A DNA stretch of 64,000 nucleotides, taken from positions 1-64,000 of the forward strand of contig NZ_LCWM02000002.1 of assembly GCF_002077075.2 (NCBI RefSeq), written 5' to 3'. A model generated the notes under the pieces. That model did no database searches, was not told where the DNA came from, and was given only the letters and a program-made list of their open reading frames with translations. Made by a program: the position numbers and the translations under genes. Source of the DNA: Thermoproteus sp. CP80 (GTDB lineage: Archaea > Thermoproteota > Thermoprotei > Thermoproteales > Thermoproteaceae). This document shows positions 43,422 through 52,108 of the stretch, in pieces. Numbering within the stretch: the stretch's first letter is position 1; each line of letters begins with the position of its first letter.

Positions 43422-44303
43422 ATGGACCTCTCGAGCCTCGTGGAGAAGGCGTCGCGGTCTGTCGTGGGGGTGGTCACCAAGCTGTCGGACGTCTGGGGCC
43501 TCGAGGAGGGCCGCTCCTTCGGGACTGCGTTCTCGGCCGGCGGCGGCCTCTTCCTGACCGCCTTCCACGTGGTGGCGGGGGCAGACGCCGTCCTTCTGGT
43601 GACGCCCGAGGGCGAGACCGCCGAGGCGCGGCCGATCGCTGGCGACCCCAACGACGACTTGGCCCTCCTCGCCTCCGACCTCTCGGCCCCGCCGATACCC
43701 CTCGGCTCCGCCTTGAGGCTGAAGGTCGGCGAGCCCGTCCTCGCCCTGGGCTACCCCCTGGCCATGCTCGACAAGCCAACCGCTACTTTCGGCATAGTGA
43801 GCGCCGTGGGGCGGAGCCTGAGCGTGGGGGATAGGGTCTTCGAGTTCCTTATCCAGACGGACGCGGCGATAAATCCGGGCAACTCCGGCGGCCCCCTGAT
43901 AAACTCGGCGGGGGAGGCCGTGGGGATCAACTCGTCCATAATAGCGGGGGCGCAGGGAATAGGCTTCGCCGTCCCCATAGACCTGGCCAAGGTCATGATC
44001 GACATGGTGAAGAGGTACGGGCGTTACGTGAGGCCGGCGCTCGGCGTATACGTGGCCGCGGTGAACAGGGCCATGGCGGCTGTGTACAGACTCCCGGCGG
44101 ATCGGGGACTCCTGGTAGTGGCAGTCCAGCCGGGCTCCTACGCCGAGGAGGCGGGGCTGAGGCGCGGCGATATAATAGTCTCGGTCGACGGCAAGCCCGT
44201 GGAGAACGTGTTCCAGCTACGGCTCGCGGTCTCGGAGGCGTTCGCCGAGGGGAGGACCCCGAGGCTGGGGGTCCTAAGAGGCGGGAGGCGCGTAAACTTG
44301 TAG
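43422..44303 (+). CDS. HtrA/DegP-like serine protease with one PDZ domain
   Basis: 293 residues. The trypsin-type triad is His in LTAFHVVAGAD, Asp in DPNDDLALLASD and Ser in NPGNSGGPLINSAG. A single PDZ domain follows (GLLVVAVQPGSYAEEAGLRR, then GDIIVSVDGKPVENV). I see no signal peptide after the ATG at 43422, so it is probably a cytosolic quality-control protease. That ATG is 24 nt after the TATA box at 43394-43402; the longer frame from 43353 is not needed. Confidence 0.92.
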   Translation: MDLSSLVEKASRSVVGVVTKLSDVWGLEEGRSFGTAFSAGGGLFLTAFHVVAGADAVLLVTPEGETAEARPIAGDPNDDLALLASDLSAPPIPLGSALRLKVGEPVLALGYPLAMLDKPTATFGIVSAVGRSLSVGDRVFEFLIQTDAAINPGNSGGPLINSAGEAVGINSSIIAGAQGIGFAVPIDLAKVMIDMVKRYGRYVRPALGVYVAAVNRAMAAVYRLPADRGLLVVAVQPGSYAEEAGLRRGDIIVSVDGKPVENVFQLRLAVSEAFAEGRTPRLGVLRGGRRVNL

Positions 44304-44396
44304 CGGCCCCGCCGCCAGCCGTCCCTAGGCCCCTAGAGGCCTACGGGCGGCTGTGCTCCACGCGTTAGGGTTTTATAGAGCTGGATGCGCCAAGCC

Positions 44397-44708
44397 ATGT
44401 ACGCGGCGGTGTTGATCACGGCCCCGGACCGCGAGAGCGGGAGGAAGATCGCGAGGCATCTCCTCGAGAGGAGGCTGGCGGCCTGTGTGAACATAACGCC
44501 CGTATCTTCGATGTACTGGTGGGAGGGGAAAATCGAGGAGGCGGAGGAGGTGATGCTCGTGGTGAAGACCACCAGCGACAAGATCAACGACGTCGTGAGG
44601 GAGGTGAGGTCCATCCATCCCTACCAGTTGCCGGAAATCGCGGCGTTGCCCATCGTGGCCGGCCACGCCGAATATCTGGAATGGGTCAAGCGGGAGACCC
44701 ACGCTTGA
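44397..44708 (+). CDS. cutA: CutA1-family protein
   Basis: 103-residue trimeric CutA1 protein: AAVLITAPDRESGRKIARHL, ACVNITPVSSMYWWEGKIEE and HPYQLPEIAALPIVAGHAEY are the family hallmarks (the divalent-metal tolerance fold, PII-like). Its cellular role is unsettled. ATG 44397 fits the TATA-like TTTTATAG at 44371-44378 and the normal N-terminus; ATG 44385 in the same frame is too near the box. Confidence 0.93.
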   Translation: MYAAVLITAPDRESGRKIARHLLERRLAACVNITPVSSMYWWEGKIEEAEEVMLVVKTTSDKINDVVREVRSIHPYQLPEIAALPIVAGHAEYLEWVKRETHA

Positions 44709-45054
44709 TCGGCTCGACTCGGCGCGAGGGACGCCGACCCGCAAGCCCCCTTGAGTCTTTACAGCGCTGTCCCGCCCGGCGGACGTGCCGAGACCCAGTC
44801 AATAGACCCACGGCGCATATTGATGAGGGACGCCCATACGCTGGGCCTCAACGAGCACGTTAGGCCCATCTGCCGGCCCCTCCTTGAAGGGGGTGGGAAC
44901 CCGCGGCAGTCCGCATCGTCGTAGGCGCAACGCCGATGCCTGCCCTTCAGCTGGGTCGAGGCTTCAGTAGCGGCAACCGCGTGGAGGCGCGGCGCCGCGT
45001 CTGGAGGCGACCTGCCGACCTGTTAAGCTTTTAACTTTAGGCCTCCTTTGCCGT
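44709..45054. other. 346-bp gap without a recognisable gene
   Basis: GC-rich; an inverted stretch CCCCTCCTTGAAGGGGG lies at about 44877-44893 and could form a hairpin. TTAAGCTTTTAAC (45023-45035) near the end serves the next gene. No coding or RNA family seen. Confidence 0.45.
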
Positions 45055-45828
45055 GTGTCCGTCTGCGACATGTTCAAGGTGCTCGACCTAGCGGCTAGGC
45101 GGGGCGAGGCGGCGGTCGTCGTGAGGGTTCTCGACGGCGGGCGGGCCTACGTCGACGCCGTGGTGGGCGGCAGGCCCCTTCTGGGCTTGGTGCCGGACGC
45201 GGTTGTCAGGGCTGTGGCCGGGCTGAGGCCCGGCGAGAGGGCTCAGCTGGAGGTCGGCGGCATGTCGATCTCGGCCGAGGCCGTGTTGGTGAGGCCGACC
45301 GTGATAGTGGTGGGTTTCGGCGAGGTGGCGCGCCGCGTGTCGGAGGTGGCGGCCGCGGCGGGGTACTACGTGGCGGCCATAGGCCACGAGGCGGAGGGCG
45401 CCTTCTATAGGGGCGATCTGCCCGATCTGGAGCGGCTCGTCTCCGAGGGCTCTATCGTCGTGGTCGCCAACGAGGGGGGCCACCCCAGCGACGTGGACGT
45501 CGTGGAGCTTGCCGTCAGGCGGGGCGCCGGCTACGTTGCGCTTCTGGCAAGCCAGAGGAGGGCCGCGCTGGTCGTCAGGGAGCTGGAGAGGAGGGGGTTG
45601 CCGAGGGAGGCCGTGGCGTCGAGGCTCAGATCCCCCGCGGGGCTCGACATAGGCGCCAGGACCGCGGGCGAGATCGCCGTCAGCGTAGTGGCGGAGGTGG
45701 TGATGTATCTGCGCGGAGGCAGCGGGAGGCCCATGAGGGAGATCAAGGACCCCTACAAGGTCGTGGAGGAGGTGGAGGGCGATCTCTCTAGCTATAGGTG
45801 CGAGTGGAGGCCCCAGCCCAGCGCCTAG
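45055..45828 (+). CDS. XdhC/CoxI-family molybdoenzyme maturation factor
   Basis: 257 residues: a short N-terminal domain, then a Rossmann-like part (TVIVVGFGEVARRVSEVAAA) and the XdhC signature VALLASQRRAALVVRELERR with RLRSPAGLDIGARTAGEIAV. XdhC proteins bind and sulfurate the molybdenum cofactor for xanthine dehydrogenase/CO dehydrogenase-type enzymes. The likely client here is the three-subunit oxidase at 57484-60958, 12 kb away. GTG 45055 is about 24 nt after TTAAGCTTTTAAC. Confidence 0.88.
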   Translation: MSVCDMFKVLDLAARRGEAAVVVRVLDGGRAYVDAVVGGRPLLGLVPDAVVRAVAGLRPGERAQLEVGGMSISAEAVLVRPTVIVVGFGEVARRVSEVAAAAGYYVAAIGHEAEGAFYRGDLPDLERLVSEGSIVVVANEGGHPSDVDVVELAVRRGAGYVALLASQRRAALVVRELERRGLPREAVASRLRSPAGLDIGARTAGEIAVSVVAEVVMYLRGGSGRPMREIKDPYKVVEEVEGDLSSYRCEWRPQPSA

Positions 45829-46001
45829 GCGCAGTGGAGGGCCCAAGGCGGGCGGCGCAGTCGGGGAGGAGACCGGCCGGTCCGGGCGACCTCAGCGGAG
45901 CCGGACGGCTCGGCCACCGTCGACGGCCGTCGATGCAGCGGCCTGCGCGGCCGTCGCCTCAGGCGTTGACGCCACCTCTGCCGGCCGTCTGTGTCCGTTG
46001 C

Positions 46002-46009
46002 CTATATAT
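46002..46009 (+). promoter_or_regulatory. Strong TATA box before a 19-codon frame
   Basis: CTATATAT, centred 25 nt before ATG 46030: one of the best-matching promoters in the window, yet followed only by a very short frame. Confidence 0.6.
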
Positions 46010-46029
46010 GCCATAGGGCTCGGCCAGAC

Positions 46030-46089
46030 ATGGACCCGAGGCACAACGTCTGGGTTAAGATAATCAGGGACAGGGCCCCGCGGCCCTAA
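46030..46089 (+). CDS. 19-codon frame: micropeptide or 5' stub of a lost gene
   Basis: Reads MDPRHNVWVKIIRDRAPRP and stops. Spacing from the TATA box is ideal for leaderless expression. It may be a genuine small protein or the surviving first codons of a deleted gene; nothing downstream continues it in any frame. Not recognised. Confidence 0.35.
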   Translation: MDPRHNVWVKIIRDRAPRP

Positions 46090-46354
46090 CAGAGGGCCGG
46101 ACATCGGGATTTAGCCGCGGCCATTACGGCCATCCAGGCGCCTGTTGCCGCAGTATTTCCATCCCAGGAGTCCTCCGTATCGTCGTCTTCGTAGACGTCC
46201 TCGTCGTTGCCGAATTTGAGGCCATGGGGACGTCGGCACGTACCTATCGCCAGCGGCAACCGAGCTCGTCTAAGGTTGGCGTCCCTCCTCATCGTTTGGA
46301 GAGATGCGATACCGCCGGATCTGATTTATGAGGACTATCTGAGCGAATAACTCC

Positions 46355-47008
46355 ATGAAGGTCGTTGAAATATTCAGGTCGAGACAGGGCGAGGGACCCA
46401 ATGCGGGTAAAGAGGCGGTATTTCTCCGTCTAGCTCTCTGCAATCTACGATGCATCTGGTGCGACACCAAGTATTCTTGGCACGGAGGTACCGAGATGAG
46501 CCTTGATAGCGTCTATTCGAGGTTGATAGAGGCGGGAGGCGGCATTAAGCACATGGTTATTACTGGCGGCGAACCACTACTTTGGACCTATGAATTGTTG
46601 CCGCTGGTAAGAATTATAAAGAGTCTCGATTGGTATATCGAAGTTGAAACAAACGGCACAATACCGCCCAATGGGCTCATCGAGCATGTGGATGCGTTTA
46701 ACGTGTCGCCTAAGCTTTCCAACTCTAGGTTGCCGATCAGCGCTAGGATCAATGAGATAGCAGTAAAGGAATTCGTAAAGAGTAATAAAGCTATATTTAA
46801 GCTTGTAGTAGAAAACTGGAGAGATGAAGAGGAGGTGCTCTGGTTTATTGACAAGTTCGGTATATCTAGAGAGAGGATTTACCTGATGTCCCAATGCGTC
46901 TCGCGAGACGAGTGTCTGCGTAAAGACGAGGAAATCACTAAACCCATGGCAGTAAGGCTCGGCGTTAAGTTCACGCCAAGACTCCATATAATTCAGGAGT
47001 TTAAGTAA
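46355..47008 (+). CDS. queE: 7-carboxy-7-deazaguanine synthase (radical SAM)
   Basis: 217 residues. The radical-SAM cluster motif is CNLRCIWCDTKYSW (C-x3-C-x2-C), preceded by IFRSRQGEGPNAGK and followed by VITGGEPLLW; this is the QueE pattern. It makes the 7-deazaguanine core, in archaea for archaeosine in tRNA. Composition is strikingly different: a sampled 60 bases (46621-46680) is 47% GC, with many A/T-ending codons, so recent transfer is likely. A TATA-like TGATTTATG lies about 29 nt upstream. Confidence 0.9.
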   Translation: MKVVEIFRSRQGEGPNAGKEAVFLRLALCNLRCIWCDTKYSWHGGTEMSLDSVYSRLIEAGGGIKHMVITGGEPLLWTYELLPLVRIIKSLDWYIEVETNGTIPPNGLIEHVDAFNVSPKLSNSRLPISARINEIAVKEFVKSNKAIFKLVVENWRDEEEVLWFIDKFGISRERIYLMSQCVSRDECLRKDEEITKPMAVRLGVKFTPRLHIIQEFK

Positions 47009-47089
47009 AGAAGTATTTAAATGAGGCCAACGGCGCTCTCGGCAACTTTCGAGCCGATCGTTCCGTGGCTTAAAAATAAGGGGTTGCGG

Positions 47090-47698
47090 CTATGCCCTAC
47101 CTCTAGCTAGCTCCAGCAAGTATTTATGCATGGCGGCGGTGGTTAGCTCCGGATGGAATGCCGTGGCCAGCATCGAGTCCTCCTGGGCCGCCGCCACGAC
47201 CTCGCCGGCCCTTGGGTGCTTAAGCCTCGCGATAGGCCTGGCCCCTCCCCAGACCCTGACGATCGCAGGCGCCCTTATGAACACAGCCCTCAAGGTGCCG
47301 AACCTCTCGACCTCGACGTCGAGCTCGAACGAGTCCCTCTGTCTGCCGAAGGCGTTTCTCACCACGGCTATGTCCATCACGCCGAGGATGGGCTGGCCCG
47401 TCTCGCCGACGGCCGAATCCCTTACCTCTTTGGCCATAAGTATAGCGCCGGCGCAAGTGCCCAGCGTGGGGAGACCTCCGGCGACTGCATCCCTCAGCTT
47501 CTCCAGATAGCGCCTTGCCAGCAGACCGATGGCGGTGGACTCTCCTCCCGGTATAGCTAGCGCCTTCAGGTCGCCGAGCTGGCGCCCCTCCTTAACCTTC
47601 ACCACGTCGACTCCGACCCCCAGCTCCTCGCCGGCCTTCCTGAAGGCCTGCTCGTGCTCCTCGACGTCGCCTTGCAGTGCGAGGACGCCCACCTTCAT
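47090..47698 (-). CDS. pdxT: Pyridoxal 5'-phosphate synthase glutaminase subunit
   Basis: 202-residue class I glutamine amidotransferase that feeds ammonia to Pdx[15 protein letters not shown] is the oxyanion strand, [12 protein letters not shown] has the nucleophile Cys, and TAFHPELT carries the catalytic His-x-Glu. The ATG overlaps the pdxS stop (ATGA), so both subunits are made together. The frame upstream to 47815 is within pdxS and not used. Confidence 0.95.
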   Translation of the reverse strand: MKVGVLALQGDVEEHEQAFRKAGEELGVGVDVVKVKEGRQLGDLKALAIPGGESTAIGLLARRYLEKLRDAVAGGLPTLGTCAGAILMAKEVRDSAVGETGQPILGVMDIAVVRNAFGRQRDSFELDVEVERFGTLRAVFIRAPAIVRVWGGARPIARLKHPRAGEVVAAAQEDSMLATAFHPELTTAAMHKYLLELARGRA

Positions 47699-48720
47699 AC
47701 CCCCCTCGTCTGGAGGAGCTCCTCCGGCTTGAGCGTTTTCACGTCTATTCCCGCCATGGCGGTCCTCTCGCTTACCATCCTCTGCGCCTCCACCACAGCC
47801 TCGGGGTCGTCCCAACGGGCTGTGGCGAGGACTATTGCCTCGGCTCTCTCCTTGGGGTCCTGCGACTTGAATATGCCGCTCCCCACGAAGATTCCGTCAG
47901 CCCCAAGCCACATCATGAGCGCCGCGTCGGCAGGCGTGGCGATGCCGCCCGCAGCGAAGGTGATCACGGGCAGTCTCCCCATCTCGGCCGTCAACGCGAC
48001 GAGCTCCAGAGGGACTTGGCACTGCCTCGCGTAGTCTCTAAGCCTCTCCTCCTCCCCGGCCCTTCTTGCGGCGTTTAGCTCGTTTATAGCTGTATATAAT
48101 GTCTTGAAGTGCTTGACGGCCTCCGCCACGTTGCCGGTCCCGGCCTCGCCCTTCGATCTGATCATCGAGGCCCCCTCCGATATCCTCCTCAGGGCCTCGC
48201 ATAGCTCCCTACAGCCGTTGACGAAGGGCACCGAGAATACCCACTTGTTTATGTGATGTTGTTCGTCGACCGGCGTCAACACCTCGGACTCGTCTATTAG
48301 GTCGACCCCCGCCTCCTCCAGCAAGAAGGCCTCGTAGTAGTGGCCTATCCTCACCTTGGCCGATACGGGGATCGTGATGTGCGACATGACCTCCTCTATG
48401 ACCTTTAGGTCGGCCATCCTGGCGACTCCGCCCGCCTTCCTCACGTCGTAGGGCAATTTGTCGAGGACCATGACCCCGACCGCGCCCGCGTCCTCCGCTA
48501 TCTGAGCCTGCTCCACGTTGGTGACGTCCATTATCACGCCGTTTCTCAACATCGCGGGGAACCCCACCTTCACCTTGACCGTGCCCGTCCTCACGCCGTC
48601 CGCTGAATAGGGCCTGGGCCATTTGAACCCCCTCTCCTTGAGCCTATCCCTCAACTCGGCTAGGCTGTAGAAGAAATCCCTAAGCCTCTCCAGGTATTCG
48701 AAGCCGTTCGCCACCGACAT
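47695..48720 (-). CDS. pdxS: Pyridoxal 5'-phosphate synthase lyase subunit
   Basis: 341-residue TIM barrel making PLP from ribose 5-phosphate, glyceraldehyde 3-phosphate and ammonia. [51 protein letters not shown] and [18 protein letters not shown] are all typical (active-site Lys in [10 protein letters not shown] and in RSKGEAG). It has an insert of about 30 residues relative to the usual 290-300, partly at YDVRKAGG and near the start. The ATG is 25 nt after CCATAAAG. Confidence 0.95.
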   Translation of the reverse strand: MSVANGFEYLERLRDFFYSLAELRDRLKERGFKWPRPYSADGVRTGTVKVKVGFPAMLRNGVIMDVTNVEQAQIAEDAGAVGVMVLDKLPYDVRKAGGVARMADLKVIEEVMSHITIPVSAKVRIGHYYEAFLLEEAGVDLIDESEVLTPVDEQHHINKWVFSVPFVNGCRELCEALRRISEGASMIRSKGEAGTGNVAEAVKHFKTLYTAINELNAARRAGEEERLRDYARQCQVPLELVALTAEMGRLPVITFAAGGIATPADAALMMWLGADGIFVGSGIFKSQDPKERAEAIVLATARWDDPEAVVEAQRMVSERTAMAGIDVKTLKPEELLQTRGV

Positions 48721-48807
48721 GCGGCTGTCGATACGGCTGACTTTATGGTTTATTGAACGTTCAACATATCGGCGATAATGCTTTAATATAATTTGAATAA
48801 GTTAATT

Positions 48808-50100
48808 ATGGCCAAAACGATCGTCGAGGAGGCGCGGGAGGGGAGGATCCCCGAGGAGGTGAAGCTGGCGGCCGTGCGCGAGGGGGTCGACGGCGGCAAG
48901 CTAGCCAGGAGAATCGCCGGAGGCAGGGCCGTGTTGATCCGAAATATCAAGATGCCCGACAAAATGGCCGCGGTGGGCGTCGGCCTGACCACGAAGGTCA
49001 ACGTGAATCTGGGGACCTCCAGCGAGGTCGTGGACCTCAAGGCCGAGCTCGAGAAGGTGAGGATAGCGAATAGGTGGGGCGATACGCTCATGGATCTATC
49101 CGTGGGGGGAGACCTGGACGAGATACGGAGGGCCGTGATCGGCGAGAGCAAACTGCCCGTGGGGACCGTGCCGATCTACCAAGCGTTTATATACTCGTTC
49201 GGGAGGAGGGGAGGAGGCGCCTATTTCGACGAGGACGAGCTGTTTGGGACGGTCGAGAGGCATCTCAAGGACGGCGTGGGGTTCGCGACGATACATGCCG
49301 CGGTGACGAGGGACCTCGCCATCAAGGCCTTGAGGGGCGGGAGGACCATACCGGTTGTCTCCAGGGGAGGAGATATGATCATAGGCTGGATGTTGCACAA
49401 CAACAAGGAGAACCCCTTCCATTCGAGATGGGACTACGTCTTGGAGCTCTTCAAGGAATACGACGCAGTGATATCCATAGGCGATGCGTTGAGGCCTGGC
49501 GCCACTGCCGACAGCCACGACGAATTCCACGTGGCCGAGCTACTGGAGACGGCTAGGCTGGTCAAACGGGCTAGGAAGGCCGGGGTCCAGGTCATGGTGG
49601 AGGGGCCGGGCCACGTCCCCCTCGACGAGATAGTGTGGGACGTCAAGCTCATGAAGAGGCTCACGGACGGCGCCCCCTACTATGTGTTGGGCCCGTTGCC
49701 GACGGATGTGGCGGCTCCCTACGACCATATCGCCGGCGCTATCGGCGCGGCTCTGGCGGGGGCGGCGGGCGCCGACCTTCTATGCTACTTAACGCCGGCC
49801 GAGCACCTGGGCCTTCCCACGCCTGGGCAGGTCGAGGAGGGCGCCGTGGCCTTCAGAATAGCTGCCCATGTGGCCGACGTGGTCAAGTTGGGGAGGAGGG
49901 CTAGGTCTTGGGACGACGAGGTGAGCAGATACAGAGGCGGGCTCATGTGGAGGGAGATGATATCGAAGTTGATATACCCCGAGAGGGCTTGGTCCATCTA
50001 TGCCCAATACGGCGAGCCGAAGGTGAGGGGCTGCACCATGTGCGGAGGATACTGCCCCATGCTCATGGCGTTACAGCAAGCGAGGAGGGCCTCAGATTGA
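48808..50100 (+). CDS. thiC: Phosphomethylpyrimidine synthase
   Basis: 430-residue radical-SAM enzyme converting aminoimidazole ribotide to the thiamine pyrimidine. [66 protein letters not shown] and [10 protein letters not shown] are all conserved ThiC blocks. The C-terminal Fe-S motif is CTMCGGYC (Cys 409, 412, 416), C-x2-C-x3-C, one residue shorter than the C-x2-C-x4-C of bacterial ThiC. ATG 48808 is 22 nt after TTTAATATAAT. Probably co-transcribed with the next gene. Confidence 0.94.
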   Translation: MAKTIVEEAREGRIPEEVKLAAVREGVDGGKLARRIAGGRAVLIRNIKMPDKMAAVGVGLTTKVNVNLGTSSEVVDLKAELEKVRIANRWGDTLMDLSVGGDLDEIRRAVIGESKLPVGTVPIYQAFIYSFGRRGGGAYFDEDELFGTVERHLKDGVGFATIHAAVTRDLAIKALRGGRTIPVVSRGGDMIIGWMLHNNKENPFHSRWDYVLELFKEYDAVISIGDALRPGATADSHDEFHVAELLETARLVKRARKAGVQVMVEGPGHVPLDEIVWDVKLMKRLTDGAPYYVLGPLPTDVAAPYDHIAGAIGAALAGAAGADLLCYLTPAEHLGLPTPGQVEEGAVAFRIAAHVADVVKLGRRARSWDDEVSRYRGGLMWREMISKLIYPERAWSIYAQYGEPKVRGCTMCGGYCPMLMALQQARRASD

Positions 50101-50101
50101 T

Positions 50102-50623
50102 ATGGCCGAGGCCTGGCTCTGGAGCACCTGGGTCAAGGCCGATAGGCTCAAGGACGCCGACGTCGCCGTGGTGGCGGCGTGTCTGCCCTTCGTCAATCCG
50201 AAGCTGTACGAGGAGATCTCCAGGGGGAGGACGGTGCTCTTCGCGTGTCCGGAGAGGGAGCATCCGGCCCTATACGGCAAAATAGTGAGTATGGTGCGGT
50301 CCTCGCGTCCCAGGTCCATCACGGCGGTCTCCATAGACGGAAGTCCCCACTGCTCTCTGCTACACGCCTCGGTCAATGAGGCCGAGTACATAATGGACGA
50401 GGAGATACCTAGGAGGCATTTCGTCGTGGTTGACGGGAGAGAGCTCGTGGAGATATCGCCGGCGGCTGTCAGAGTCGCCAGATATCTCTCCATAGTCGAG
50501 AGGGCTGTCAGAGAGAGGCCGGAGATCCTCAGGGAGCTGGAGGCACATAGCCTAGAGCATAGAACGGCCCTCGCGCGCCGCTTGAGGCGATCTGCCCGAG
50601 ACGAATCGAGGCGAGGGCCTTGA
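50102..50623 (+). CDS. Unrecognised protein downstream of thiC
   Basis: 173 residues, starting one base after the thiC stop. A Rossmann-like first half (DADVAVVAACLPFVNPKLYE, TVLFACPEREHPALYG, SRPRSITAVSIDGSPHCSLL) has four Cys, two of them in ACL and ACPE and one in PHCS, that could bind a metal or Fe-S cluster; the second half is basic and helical. I do not know the family. Position suggests a link with thiamine pyrimidine synthesis or with an Fe-S/radical-SAM step, but this is inference. Confidence 0.65.
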   Translation: MAEAWLWSTWVKADRLKDADVAVVAACLPFVNPKLYEEISRGRTVLFACPEREHPALYGKIVSMVRSSRPRSITAVSIDGSPHCSLLHASVNEAEYIMDEEIPRRHFVVVDGRELVEISPAAVRVARYLSIVERAVRERPEILRELEAHSLEHRTALARRLRRSARDESRRGP

Positions 50624-50835
50624 GGCGTATCTCTGTCCGTTGAGGCGGGCCGGGGCGCGGGCCTCTTCGCCAGACCGCGAGGGTTTGTCTGCCCAATCGA
50701 TGCGTCTGTCTTTAGTCGGACAGCCGACTATTCGAATGGACGTGGGCCCTCGCCTAAACGAGAGGCCGAGACCTCCATCTAGGAGATCGCCTTAGCCCTG
50801 TCGATGCGCTTACAGCGGTTCGCACGCCTCTCGTC

Positions 50836-52089
50836 CTAGGCCTCCTCCAGCCCTCTTATCAACTGCACCTCGACCTCGTCCCCCTCGTCGTAGCCCTCCC
50901 GGTTCTCCGGCACCACCAGGATGGCGTTTCCCCTCGTGAGCGTCGAGAGGACGCCGCTGCCGGTCACCGCGAGAGGCTCCACGTATATCCTCCCGTCCCT
51001 GACGTAGGCCCTCGCCCTTGCGTAGGTCCTCACGTTTATCGGCGTAGTTATCCTTCTGGTCAAGACGCCTCTGGCCGTGGGCGCGGGCTCCGGCCTCCCG
51101 CCGACCATCTTCAAGACGGCAGGCCTCGCGAATATCTCGAAGCCGACGATCGCCGCCACGGGGAAGCCCGACAGGACGACTACGGGCTTTCCGCCCACCA
51201 CGGCCGCCCCGTTGGGGCGCCCCGGCCTAGCGGCAACCCCCCTCACGTAGAAGTCGGCCATGGAGGAAACGGCCCTATGGGTCGCGTCGGGCCCCCCGAC
51301 GGACGCGCCGCCGGTGGTGGCGACCACGTCGAAGTCGGCGAGCGCCCTCTCCAGCGCCCTCCTTATGGCCTCCTCGTCGTCGGGGACGAGGCCTAGATAG
51401 TGGGCGTCCGCGCCTGCCTCTCGGAAGAGGCCGATCAGGGCGAACCTGGTCGAGTTCACCACTTTGCCGGGCGGCGGAGGGCCGCCGCGCACGTCGTCCA
51501 CCTCGACCAGCTCGTCCCCTGTGGATATCACGGCGGCTCTGACGGAGTATATCGGCACGCGCGACATGCCGAGCGACGCGAGGACCCCCAGGTCCCAGGG
51601 CCTCAGCCGCGTCCCGGCCCTAAGGACGAGCTCGCCCCTGGAGAGGTCCTCCCCCCTCCTCGAGACGTAGTAATACTGGGGCACCGGCCGATATATCTCC
51701 ACGGACCCTCCCCTCTCGGCCGCCTCCTCGTAGGGCACCACGGCGTCGGCCCCCTCGGGCAGAGGGGCCCCCGTCGCCACCTCCACCGCCTCCCCCGCTC
51801 CCACCACGCCCTGGTAGGGCCTCCCCGGCCCGGCGCGCCCTACCACCTTCAGCACGACGGGGTTGGTCCTGGCGGCCCCTAGCGTGTCTACGGACCTGAC
51901 CGCATACCCGTCGAAGGCCGCGCGGTCGAAGGGAGGGACGTCCACCTCGGCGACCACGTCCCTGGCCAGATACCTCCCCAGCGCCTCGCCCAGCGGCACG
52001 TCGACGACGGGAGGCCTGTGCGATACCTTGGAGAGGAACTCGGCAACAGCCTTGTCGACCGGAGTTAGGCTCTTGAAGCCTCTGGACAC
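50836..52089 (-). CDS. moeA: Molybdopterin molybdenumtransferase MoeA
   Basis: 417 residues; inserts molybdenum into adenylated molybdopterin. PPFDRAAFDGYAVRS near the start, ATGAPLPEGADAVVPYE, VLASLGMSRVPIYSVRAAVI, TTGGASVGGPD and VVLSGFPVAAIVGFEI follow the MoeA order (domains I-IV). The usual 'SGNP' of the fourth motif reads SGFP. I start at GTG 52089, 24 nt after CTAAATAG (the box lies inside the next upstream gene); the frame above it is that gene's antisense-free extension. It serves the molybdoenzyme at 57484-60958 and others. Confidence 0.92.
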   Translation of the reverse strand: MSRGFKSLTPVDKAVAEFLSKVSHRPPVVDVPLGEALGRYLARDVVAEVDVPPFDRAAFDGYAVRSVDTLGAARTNPVVLKVVGRAGPGRPYQGVVGAGEAVEVATGAPLPEGADAVVPYEEAAERGGSVEIYRPVPQYYYVSRRGEDLSRGELVLRAGTRLRPWDLGVLASLGMSRVPIYSVRAAVISTGDELVEVDDVRGGPPPPGKVVNSTRFALIGLFREAGADAHYLGLVPDDEEAIRRALERALADFDVVATTGGASVGGPDATHRAVSSMADFYVRGVAARPGRPNGAAVVGGKPVVVLSGFPVAAIVGFEIFARPAVLKMVGGRPEPAPTARGVLTRRITTPINVRTYARARAYVRDGRIYVEPLAVTGSGVLSTLTRGNAILVVPENREGYDEGDEVEVQLIRGLEEA

Positions 52090-52108
52090 GTGGCGGGATG
52101 CGAAGGCA

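Larger units (their letters stand above)
45829..46354. other. 526-bp gap holding a promoter and a 19-codon frame
   Basis: Apart from the small frame at 46030-46089 and its TATA box, no gene is recognised. The base composition shifts from GC-rich to AT-richer near 46300, at the border of the queE gene. Confidence 0.45.

Noticed and set aside
46086-46292. 68-codon minus frame with an acidic stretch
   Set aside because: No promoter, no recognisable fold, and overlaps an apparent composition boundary.
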